Shown: positions 1 to 10,323 of the stretch, one piece after another | Numbering within the stretch: position 1 is the stretch's first letter | Layout of the letters: each line of letters begins with the position of its first letter | NCBI GenBank assembly: GCA_019973155.2 | Contig: BPQB01000003.1 | Coordinates: forward strand, 806,001 to 870,000 | Source: Phanerochaete sordida | Lineage: Eukaryota; Basidiomycota; Agaricomycetes; Polyporales; Phanerochaetaceae | Length of the DNA stretch: 64,000 bases | Direction of reading: 5' to 3' | The notes under the pieces: generated by a model | Seen by the model: only the letters and a program-made list of their open reading frames with translations | Told to the model about the DNA's origin: nothing | Database searches by the model: none | Program-made: the position numbers and the translations under genes

Positions 1-3000
1 CCTCATTGCGGATTCAACTGGGATCAGTACCTTGCCTCCTGCGCTGGGCTCCCTGGAGAAGCTGCATACTCTAAGCATACGCCGCAACAAGATGAACTCT
101 CTGCCTAGCTGGCTGTGCCTCTTGCCCGTCCTTGAGATCCTACTCGTCGATGGCAACCCGTTCCAGGGCCCGTGGAAGGCTTTGGTAGAGCCGTTGCTGG
201 CCAAGGTGCCTATGACGCCGCTCTATCCTCCTTCTACTCCCATCTTCCCCGCATCTTCCCCCAGCATCTTCGACATACAGGGCACAGCCTCAGAGGACGT
301 TGACGATGCAGCTGAGCCCTACCTGCAAGAGAGGAACCTCATGCATGCTGTCAACGAGGAAGAAGACACCATCATGCCAGCCCGTGCTCCTCCCATCGCG
401 CGGTCTATCACGTCCCCTGTGGCAGGAATTCAAGAGGTCCAGGTCCCCCCGTCTCTCTCACGCACTCGCACGACGCCCAACAAAGCTTATTTCGATAAGT
501 ATCGCGCACCGAGCAAGTCCGTGGTTGGCCCTCAGAGCGGCACGCCTGGATCCTCTGGTAAGGAGAATGGGGAACGCGAGTTGCGCAAGATGAAAAGTGC
601 AGGGGAGCTTCGTCGTGGTCCCCTTGGGTCGTCCAGGGCTCCTCCTACTCCGGGATCGACGTCTCCCCAGCGTCCTACGGTGTCGCATTACACACCGTCT
701 GCCTCGAGTTCTAATCTTCTCGCCACGATGTCTTCGCATGACAGTCAAGAGCTACCGAAGCGGTTTGCCAGTCTAGGCGTGTCAGCTGCGTTGTCGCCTG
801 AAGGTATGCGCAGGAGGCCTGCCATAGATCCTACTGTCTGGGATGGCATACCCGCGGACAGAGGCGAACCCGGCGCTAAGGCTCTGCCTCCCGTGCCCAC
901 AGACGTCGCGCCTGGCGCGCCACCGACGATGGGCTCGCACGTCTCCAAGCGAGACAGCCGCTACAACGACGAAGCGGCCACTCGAGGCAAGGAAGAGACC
1001 AAGTCGACGCGATGGGGTTTCCTGAAGAAGATGTCCATGGGGAAAATGCGGAGTGAGACGCCGACAGTGTCTCGGGCCTCTTCAGCAAATATCCGACCCC
1101 GACTGCACTCGACGTCAAGACCGGCAGCTATGGCCCGCTCGGTCTCGGCGGCGGCGCCGGACACCGGGAGAACTTCTGCCACTCCCCAGATCGACGTGCG
1201 GATATCTACGACAGGAGCCTTGTTGCAGGCGGGCCAGGGGAGGCTCTCACGGCAGCCAAGCGAAGAGCTCCTCAAGTCGCCGCCCATACCGACCATTCAC
1301 GAGATTGTACAGACCTCTCCTAGCGAGCCTACATTCAACGCGCCCCTCTCTCCTCCCCCTACCTCCCCCAACATGCTCGGCCTTCCCCAGCCCACTGCCC
1401 GTGCGGCGAAGCGCCGAAGCTTCTTGCCTATCGAAATGTCGCCTCTTCCCAGTCCCGCTGCGTCAAGTTTCTGCGGAGGATTTTCGGCTGACGACGAGCA
1501 TGATGTTCGCGTCAAGGTGGTACCAAGTCCCATCCAAACGCTCTCGATGGAGGCAGTCCAGCGTCGCGAGGAGGAGAAGGCGCGGGAAGCGCGTACACGT
1601 GCGCTCCGCTCCGTCATGGCGTACCTGCGCGACATGCACGACCTCGGCCTGACCCAGGTCAACACCATGAGCATGTACGGAGGCCCGCCGGAAATCCCCG
1701 GGGCAGGCACGAGATCTCGCCGTCCGACAGTTGTGGACAACAGTCGACTTCCTTCCGACAGCTCCATCGTGTCCCTGGCCTCCATTGGCGGCGCCTCGCA
1801 GCTCCGCTCCGCAGAGTCGAGGAACGCGCTCAGAAGTGGCAGTTCCGCCCAGACGAACAGCGTTGCCACCACGGACAGCAGCGGCTCCGGAGGCGGAGAA
1901 GAGCGCAAGTACAAGGATGACAAGGGAAAGCGCGCCAGGATCATGAGGGAGATAGTAGAGTATGTCTGCTTATCACGCGTTAGCATACATTACTGACGTC
2001 CCGACCAGGACCGAGAGGACGTATGTCAAGGGTTTGCAAGAACTCGTCGACATCTACGTCAAGCCTGCAGCCGCACCGGTCACTTCACTAAGCGGAGTCG
2101 GCCAAAGTACTGTCCCTGCTGCGGAGCGCAAGATCGTGTTTGGCGGTTTGGAAGCGCTTTTCTCTTTCCACAAGGAGAGTTTCCTGCCGGCGTTGGAGAG
2201 AGCCACGACGCCCATCATGAAGTCGTCAGCAGAACTCGCCGAAGTTGACGTAGACGGCTCGCTGTCATTGCAAGTGGCCCGCACAGTGGCTAATATTTTT
2301 GTGTCGCACGCCGCGTTCATGAAGATGTACTCTTCTTACATCAAGTAAGTTCCTCTGCCAGTGAATCAAGCAGCTCGTACTCACTCCAATTCCCTCAGCA
2401 ACTTTGATAACTCTCTGCAGCGTATCAAAACGTGGGTCTCCGAGAAGCCGAGCGCGCTGGCCAGCTCTCTTTCTCCATCGTCCAGCACCGCTCAGCTTGC
2501 CGGCCTTGGTCTCACCATGTCCGCCATGTCTGCGCCGGGCATCGCGCCTGACTCCTCGCCGAACGTTGCACCATTGACGTCCAGCCAGAGGAAGCGCATC
2601 AAGACATATCTCAAGCGCTGTCGCATGAACCCCCGTCACTCGCAGCTGAACCTCGAGGGCTACCTCCTGCTTCCTATTCAGCGCATTCCCCGATACAAGC
2701 TTTTGGTGAGCCTTGCTGTCGTATATATGCTCCTCCACGTTTGCTGACCAACGACGTGCAGCTCGAGGATCTGCTGAAAAGCTGCCCTCCGAATTACGAC
2801 ATGGTCGAGGACCCGCTTGACCGTGCACTTGCGGAGATATCTATCCTGGCAACGAACATGAACGAGGGGAAGCGCGAATCCGAGTCCCGGAATAAGCTGG
2901 TGCAGTGGCAAGCCAGAATCCGCGGAAAGTTCCCGAGCCCGCTGGTGCAACCACACAGGTGCGTAGTCAGCCTGTGACCGCGACGAACGAAGGCTGATGA

Positions 3001-3513
3001 AAATATGCCATAGGCGACTAATTATGGACGGCCCTCTGCAACTAACACGCGTAGTTCGCAAGGCAACTGTGTCTTTCGAGGTGATAGACTCCAAAGGCGA
3101 TTCCTCCACGGTACAAGTCGAATGCTTGTCTCCGGAGCTCACGCCCCGATCTTTGATCGGCATCTTATGCAACGACCTGCTGGTCTTGTGTCGCGACCCG
3201 TCTGAAGGACAAGACCCCACTGCGCAGGTCGACTTGTGGGCGGTCCTTCGTATGCAAACTCTCCCTCAGCCAGCTACTATCGTCCACGGAAATGGTGAGT
3301 AGTCTAGCCGAGCGTGCTTCGCGCTGTCGCTGATGCTTATACCTCCAGCATTGCGTTTGGTGGATAATAAAGCAATTTTGTATTTCGACGCGCCATCAAC
3401 CTCTGATGCTCTGACTTGGTTCAGAGGTACGTGTTTATCTGCCAGTGCGACGCCCATCGTCTCATGGTTATGCTGCAGCGATCAACCTGCACATTCCTGC
3501 TTCCAAAGCATGA
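1..3513 (+). CDS. LRR-RhoGEF (DH-PH) protein, 5' truncated by window edge
   Basis: A Rho-family guanine nucleotide exchange factor, expected to load GTP on a Rho or Cdc42 GTPase at the cell cortex. The frame is open from base 1 with no ATG at its beginning, so the start lies upstream. The visible N-terminus has leucine-rich repeats (LEKLHTLSIRRNKMNSLP, then LPVLEILLVDGNPF). A Ser/Pro-rich region of about 500 residues follows. The DH domain begins across the intron at 1960-2008 (ETERTYVKGLQELVDIY) and includes the conserved helix IQRIPRYKLLLEDLLK, which spans another intron. A PH-like domain follows (MDGPLQLTRVVRK to LTWFRAINLHIPASKA). The last intron (about 3426-3480) leads to a TGA at 3511-3513. 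About 1,060 residues are visible. The pairing of LRRs with DH-PH is directly seen; the target GTPase is not known. Confidence 0.85.
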
Positions 3514-5161
3514 AGCCCTCCGTTCTCTTATCCGCTCCCCAGTTTATTGTCTATTCTTATTTTATACTCATCGCTTCCACCTCTCCCTGGGCTCGCTTCG
3601 TGCACCGGTTTTATGAGATATTGCAGGGCGTTCTCGTTCTTCGCATCCAGGCACTCCTTTTCGTAGCTGTACACTTTCACCTTCCTTGGCGGTTTCTGTT
3701 GTCGTCCGATTGCATTACTGTTGCTCGCACCAAGGTTCCTCCCTCGCATCCGGAGATACATTACGCTCGCTTCCATATAGTATGTCGAATATAGATGTTG
3801 GTACTCCTGTCATCTGTGTGGTCCTGCGCGAGGAGAGGCTCTGGAGTGAGCTAACCCACCTGCCTTTCCGAGCAAGCCCATTGTGGCGCTTCGGCAATGT
3901 CCGCCTGCTCTTTGTCCCCTCCCGCCATCTCCTCCCTCTGCTCACATCCTCAACATTCCGGTCCCTGGCCTCCACTTCATCCTTCGCTCCGCCGTTGTCC
4001 ACCTCGCTACGCCAAATGTGACTGCATCGTTGCCTGGCACGTTTGAACGTTCAGAGATTTGAAAGAGCATCCTTATTGGGAGCATCCAGTCACAGTCCCT
4101 CCGGCACACGGCAGGTCAGCACTTATTACGACTCTCTTCGCTGGTTGCAAATTGAGCTTGACTTTCAGGAACTCGTGCGCCATGTTCAGTGTCCTGTGCC
4201 TCCTTTCTTCCGAAGTGCGACGACTCGCACTGCACTTGCGCCGCCGTTCCGTCCTGCGAGCCGCATGACCTCTCGCGCAAAGGTGGCCAGCCGAGGATCA
4301 CTCAAGTGCTGTGCCGTGTCTGTTTCAAATTCTGGTCGCGAAAATGAAATCGCCCTTTGAGGGGAAGTCAGGGCAGAAGTAACTGATAACGCCTTTGGTG
4401 CGACCAGCCTCGTGTTGGTTGCACCAATGTGCAAGTTGCTTGCTACGATTGCGCCACGACGTGGATCTACTGGTGCCCTTGGCCCGCATATGACCGCTCC
4501 AATTTGCTTCAATAGCGTGCTATATCCTAGGCGCCAATCGTCTTCGTCCCTAAAACTCAGGCTCTAACCACCACCGTGCCGGCTACCATGAGCTGGCGGC
4601 TATCTCAACACACAACACTCCAGCGAGCCAGCCTTGCGACGCGTTGCGTCTTAGCGAGATTGTACCTTCGGCGAGCACATCCGTGAAGACACGCCGACCA
4701 AGCTTCATCTAGAAGCGTTCCGCTCGCTAGCATGTAATCGACATCTTGGATGGAAGTAGATGCCCTCAATCTCCAATGATTTGGTAACTTCATGAACGCT
4801 TCATGTGTCTTATGCACCGCTCACGCTTGCCATTGGACGTTCCAGCTGTTGTCTGGCGGGCCGGACGGTCATGCACACGGTTCAGCTTCGGTACACGTCT
4901 GTTCGCCGAAATCCTCGGTGTTACTGCATGCTTGTGCATGCTCAGGACCACTGTGCTCATCAGTCGGTGCGTTCCAGCATCGCAGGATGTCGCATCGCAT
5001 GATCCGCGTAATCTTCGGGCGCACAATACTCGGGATTGCAGCGCATGTCCGTGGTCAGGTTGCGCGCGAGGGCCTGACATCGCTTGTAGGGACGCGTACA
5101 CAACGACAAGATATATACCGCGCTGTCGGCCTAAGGTGCGTACCTCAGTGTGCTGCCCACC
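3514..5161. other. Intergenic region with no supported gene
   Basis: About 1.6 kb between the RhoGEF stop and the GH74 start. Several frames of 60-260 codons cross it, but none shows a family motif, a sensible ATG or splice sites joining one frame to another. The right end must hold the GH74 promoter. I see no tRNA, repeat array or transposon ends. Confidence 0.6.
5111..5117 (+). promoter_or_regulatory. TATA box of the GH74 gene
   Basis: ATATATA lies 45 nt upstream of the GH74 ATG at 5162. This is a plausible TATA element for an inducible secreted-enzyme gene with a short leader. Inferred from position and sequence only. Confidence 0.5.
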
Positions 5162-8100
5162 ATGCGCTGGTTCACGGTCCTCTCTGCCCTGGCAGCGTCC
5201 TCGGCTCCTCTCGTCCATGGCGCAAGCTCGCAAGCGTACACATGGAAGAACGTGAAGATCGGAGGCGGAGGCGGCTTCGTTCCGAACATTGTCTTCAACC
5301 CTTCTCAAAAGGGCCTCGCCTACGCGCGTACAGACATCGGTGGCGCCTACAAACTCAACGCCGACGACACCTGGACGCCGTTGCTCGACTTCGCAGACAA
5401 TGCGCGATGGAACTACTGGGGTGTCGATGCACTCGCCACAGACCCAGTCGACCCTACCCGCCTGTACCTGGTATGGTGCCGCATCATGCATATGGTATCA
5501 CAAACTCACGCGTGTTCGCAGGCGACTGGGATGTACACCAACTCGTGGGACCCCAACAATGGGCAAATCCTGATTTCCACTGACCAGGGAAAGACTTTCA
5601 CACCATCCGTCTTGCCTTTCAAGGTCGGTGGGAATATGCCCGGCCGCGGCATGGGCGAGGTAAGCGGACCACGTCATTTTGGGAGAGCCTCGCTGAAGGA
5701 CGCCACAGCGTCTCGCGGTGGACCCCAACAGCAACAACATCTTGTTCTTCGGTGCACGCAGCGGAAACGGCTTATGGAAGAGTACCAACTTTGGCCAGAC
5801 CTGGGCTAAAGTCTCGGGCCTCCCCAACGTTGGTAGGTCAGACAAGGAGTATGGCATCACTGCTTGCTGACTTGTGCTGCCTTAGGAACCTATCAGGCGG
5901 ACCCTACGGACACGAGCGGATACAACAGCGACAAGATGGGCGTATCCTTCGTTACCTTTGACTCCACGTCCGGATCCTCGGGCAAGGCGACTCCCCGTAT
6001 CTTTGTCGGAGTCGCGACCAACACCTCGAGCAACCTTTTCATGTCCAACGACGCTGGCTCTACTTGTTCGTCACGTCCTAGGAAATTGATGCATATATTC
6101 ACAAGTCTTCGCAGGGTCTGCACTTCCCGGCACAAACTCCTCTTGGATGGCCCACAAAGGTGTTCTTTCTCCCGCTGAGAAGGCGCTGTACATCTCGACG
6201 TCCGATGGCTCTGGACCGTATGACGGAGTTCTGGTGCGCCTCAACCTCTTGCCTCGTTTCATCGCGTTGACCTGTCATAGGGTGCCGTGTACAAATACAA
6301 TATCACCGCGGGAACGATGCAAGACGTTACACCTGTTTCTGGTAGTGATCTGTACTTCGGATTCGGGTACGAGCCGACCATGACCAGTACTATGCCGACC
6401 TCTAAACTAATTACTACCTCAGTGGCCTCACTGTTGACCTGCAGAAGCCCGGCACCGTCATGGTCGCGGCTCTCAACTGTTGGTGGCCGGATGGCAACGT
6501 CTTCCGCACTACGGACGGCGGTAGCACCTGGACGCGCCTCTGGGATTGGGCATCATACCCGACTATGAACAGGTACTACACGTATGACGACTCTCTGGCT
6601 CCGTGGCTCGGTCCGGAGGGCACTGCGGACAGCATCGTAACTCAGATTGGTTGGATGATGGAAGGCCTTTCCATCGACCCCTTCGACTCGAACCACTGGC
6701 TGTACGGCACTGGTGCTACCATCTATGGCGGCCACGATCTCCTCAAGTGGGACACGGCCCACAACGTGACCCTCAAGTCTCTCGCTGACGGTATCGAAGA
6801 GACGTCTGTCCAGGCTCTCCTGTCTCCGCCGGTTGGCCCGACCTTACTCAGTGGTCTCCTTGATGAAGAAGGTGCGTCAACGCTTCAGGCTGTCCAAATG
6901 GAATTCAGGCTTACCCCAAATTGTAGGTTTCGTCCACACTGACCTGACCAAGGCGCCTTCCGCGGAATTCCAGCCTTCGACTGCCACTGGTATTACTGGT
7001 CTTGATTATGCTGGCCAGAACCCGAAGACCATTGTGCGCGTCGGCAATGGCGATGCGTATGTCGCTAACATCTCCCTATTTTTTGTGGCTGTATGCTGAA
7101 ACCTAACAGCACGGACGGGAAACAAATCGCCATCAGCAACGACTCTGGTAACACCTGGTAAGGCCAACGCTGCGTTCGACTGCTCTTTTCTGGGTTGACA
7201 TCTCTGCACAAGGGCCCTCGACTACGGTTCCCCTGATGGCGTATCCGGCGGCAAGGTTGCGATCTCTGCCACCGGCGACACCGTCCTGTGGAGCTCGTCC
7301 GCCAACGGCGTCCAGGTCTCTCAGTACACGAACCCCTTCAGCGTCGTCTCTTCTCTTCCCGCTGGCGCGGCCATCGCCTCCGACAAGGTCGTCAACACCG
7401 TCTTCTACGCCGGCTCCGGCAACCAGTTCTACCTGTCAACGGACGGCGGCAAGACCTTCGCCAAGCAGGCGACATTGGGCACCTCGAGCAGCGTGTCAAC
7501 CGTCATCGTGCACCCCGCTATCACCGGCGACGTCTGGGTGTCGACCGACAAGGGCCTCTTCCACTCGACGAACAACGGCACCTCATTCAGCGCCGTCTCC
7601 GGCGTCGCCCAGGTGCGCATCTCCCCTAATGAACACTGCGCGGAACGCTGAACATATTCTAGGCTTGGTCCCTGTCTTTCGGCGCACCCAAGAGCACCGG
7701 GGGCTACCCCGCCCTCTTCGCCATCGCCGACATCGGCGGCGTCGGCTACTTTAGGACCGACGACGCAGGCACGAACTGGGTGCAGGTCAACGACGCCGCA
7801 CATGGCTTCGGCTCTGCGAGCGCGAACGTCATCGCCGGCGACCCGCGCATCTACGGCCGGTGCGCACGTCTGTCCGTGTGTTCCGTGGCTGCTGTGTTGA
7901 CGTTGAGCTTCCAGTGTATACGTCGGCACCAATGGCCGCGGCATCTTCTACGGTGATACCGCAGGCGCGGCCCCACCGCCGACGTCGTCTGCCAGCAGCG
8001 TGTCCTCGACCTCAAGCGTACACTCTTCTACCAGCACGACGTCGAGCGTGCACTCGTCTACGTCTACGACATCCTCTTCCGCGTCACACTCTTCGAGCTC

Positions 8101-8383
8101 AAGCTCGCACTCGAGCAGCGCGTCAAGCAGCTCCGCGTCCGCATCCTCCACTGGTACCCTGCAGACGGGGTACGGCCAGTGCGGAGGGATTGGCTGGACC
8201 GGGCCTACGGCATGCGTTGGTACGTTGCGCCTCTGATTTCTCCGTTCGTCCATGCTTACGGCTTTGATGCACAACAGCCGGGTTTACGTGCACGGTCTCC
8301 AACCCCTGTGAGTATCGTAGCTCGAGCGTCCGCTGCACCTGCTCACACCTTATGCAGACTACTCTCAATGCGTGCCATCCTAA
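5162..8383 (+). CDS. Secreted GH74 xyloglucanase/endoglucanase with C-terminal CBM1
   Basis: Secreted glycoside hydrolase of family 74, which cuts the beta-1,4-glucan backbone of xyloglucan. The ATG at 5162 gives a signal peptide (MRWFTVLSALAASSAPLVHG). The mature enzyme opens with the GH74 propeller motif YTWKNVKIGGGGGFVPNIV and the acidic motif YARTDIGGAYKLN. Further typical segments are GGNMPGRGMGE, NCWWPDGNVFRTTDGG, GWMMEGLSIDPFDSNHW and WVSTDKGLFHSTNNG. A Ser/Thr/His linker (about 8000-8150) leads to a fungal CBM1 cellulose-binding module that is split by two introns: QTGYGQCGGIGWTG, then GFTCTVSNPYYSQCVPS and TAA at 8381-8383. There are about 13 small introns and roughly 830 residues. 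Catalytic Asp residues are expected in the RTDIGG and WWPDG motifs from family knowledge. The gene looks intact. Confidence 0.93.
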
Positions 8384-8678
8384 ACCGCGTCTACTGCGTG
8401 CAGAATGGAGAGTACGTGCCTGCTGCCGCTGTAGTTACTACGCACCTCCACGTAAAATAAATTCGCTTATCGGACTCCCGAGCGGACGCGCATACAACGG
8501 CACAGAAGCGTGTGCTTGCCAAGGTCATTAGGGCAGTCGGCAGGGCTGCGCGACCGTTCTCTAGGTACATGATGTATGAGATGTGAGGGTGATGTGCGGT
8601 GAAGCGAATGATAATCCAGGGTTGCGATAAATTACTGGTCCTGCCGGGGGCTGAGGTGGAGGTGGCCGCTCACGAGCG

Positions 8679-9868
8679 TCATATGCGCTCGTCGTCTTCT
8701 TTCTTCATTAGCCGCTTGCCGATGCCCTGTGAAGAAATGGGTGAGCAACGCGAATTATATCCACTGAATGTGGTCGTGACATACCTCGAAGCAAGCAATC
8801 ATGATACCGCAAGCAGGGGCGATCTTCGCTATCCGTGGCATGATACCCGCATAGAGGGCAGGGACGCCCTCTGTCCGAACAATCTCCTTCAGGACGGAGA
8901 ACATCCCAACGGCCTTCGTCGTGCCTGCTTCGCCGGACATGACGAGAGCTTGCCGGCGGGTTTTGAGGACGTCGAAGGGTGACGTCGCCAGTGCGGCGGT
9001 CGTGCCGCTCAGTGCCCCGCTGACGAACGCGACGCCGGCACCTTCGTAGCCAGCCTTGTTGAGCGACCGCTTACATAGCTCATAGCCCGCCCAGTACAAG
9101 CCACTGAACGGAACATCTCGCCAAAGGCTCGCCCCAAGACCGCGCCAGAGGTGGATATTCCCGTGTTGTCGCACAAGGGCCCCGATGGAGGTAAGGGTGG
9201 AACGCAGGGTATGAGGGACGCCTGGTGAGACCGGGGTGCTTTGTAGATTGGTGCGGACGAGCTCCAGTGGTGAAACAGCTGTTGTGATCAATGTGCGCGC
9301 GGCGATGCCGGCGGTAAGTGGTACGAGAGGCGCAGGGAGGAGGGGCGGGAGCGCGACGTTCAATAGGTGGTCATATGTAAGCATGTAGACTGTTGAGGAT
9401 GGGACTCCAATCATTCTAACAATAAATTAAGTCTTATGGAACGCGGCGCGAAAGACGTGAGAGACGTACAGTGTCGTTCCCGCTCCCTTCCAGAGACCTG
9501 GTATGCCCTCGGCGCGCCAGACGTGCCGGAAAGCGTCGAAGAAGCCATTCACACGTTCGGTCCGGAACATGCCATGGTCCCAAACGCAGACGACCTCTCC
9601 CTCGAAAGCACGCATTGCCGCGGTCGACATTCTCCGCACGCACGGTGAATTCGCAGGCTGGCAGCACATGTCGGGAGGTGGTCGGGGAAGAAGAGGTTGA
9701 GCCCGTACTGGCTGAGTCTGCAGGCGCGTTTTTACGACGTCAAAAGGGGTCACTATAGACCTTAATCAGGACTGAACGGTACGCATTGAAGGCAAAGCAC
9801 TCACTTGTGAGGGCCGTTACAGTCGAACCGGTCGCAGCCGCGACTAGTTTTGCGTTTTGGGGCTCCAT
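8679..9868 (-). CDS. MTM1: Mitochondrial carrier, Mtm1/SLC25A39/40 type
   Basis: Inner-membrane mitochondrial carrier. The three repeat signatures are TPFDVVKTRLQTQ, SPLELVRTNLQS and SPFDVLKTRRQ. The last repeat ends PRIAKIAPACGIMIACFE, a tail characteristic of the Mtm1/SLC25A39/40 branch. Family members are linked to mitochondrial glutathione import and to manganese/iron handling. The start MEPQNAKLVAAATGSTV at 9868 is joined to the first signature across an intron that splits the Met codon. Two further introns follow: the first recreates TTLMIGVPSSTVYML, the second leads to GIGKRLMKKEDDERI and TGA at 8679-8681. About 350 residues. It is convergent with the GH74 gene. The assignment within the carrier family rests on the 'PLELVRT' and 'KIAPAC' motifs. 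Confidence 0.82.
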
Positions 9869-10323
9869 GAGGGTAAGACGGTGGTTGGAGGTACAGAAAG
9901 AGCGTCGTCAACGTCAAGGATGAGTGTGGGGTCTCCGGAGCTGTGGGTGGTGGTGGGGAGGGGGAGGGTGGGGAGAGGATGTAAATCCGGCGGGGACTGA
10001 CAGAGTCAAGCGGCAGGGTCGTTTTCCGCAGGTGCGTCACTGCTCGGCCGCAAGCTCCTTATCAGATAACTTTAATCTACCACGTGACTCCCCCCTCGCA
10101 CCTCGCGCCCGAGTCACGCTCGCACCATTTCCGAATTTTACTCAGCCCCCGCTCAACCTTTCCGAATACTGTGGTGGTCCCAGTCATTCAATGCCACCTA
10201 AAACACGTATGCTACACATTCTATCCGAATTGTCCAAACAACGATGTTCTTCCTGTGTCTCAAAGCGTGCCAAGTCCGTATCATGATGTAGCTGCACGGC
10301 GACTTTGCGAGAATTGCAATATC
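9869..10323. other. Carrier gene upstream region
   Basis: 455 nt between the carrier start and the stop of the next minus-strand gene. It holds the carrier promoter and leader, including the purine/G-rich tract listed separately. No coding signal is seen. Confidence 0.5.
9945..9973 (+). promoter_or_regulatory. G-rich tract with G-quadruplex pattern
   Basis: Five runs of three or more G (GGG, GGGG, GGGGG, GGG, GGGG) separated by short spacers lie about 75-105 nt upstream of the carrier ATG. The G-rich strand is the template strand for that gene, so the sense strand is a long CT/CCACC pyrimidine tract typical of fungal core promoters. Folding is inferred, not shown. Confidence 0.45.

Noticed and set aside
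4792..5583. 263-codon plus-strand frame overlapping the GH74 start
   Set aside because: No motifs; it overlaps the GH74 coding exon in another frame. The GH74 frame has a signal peptide and family sequence.
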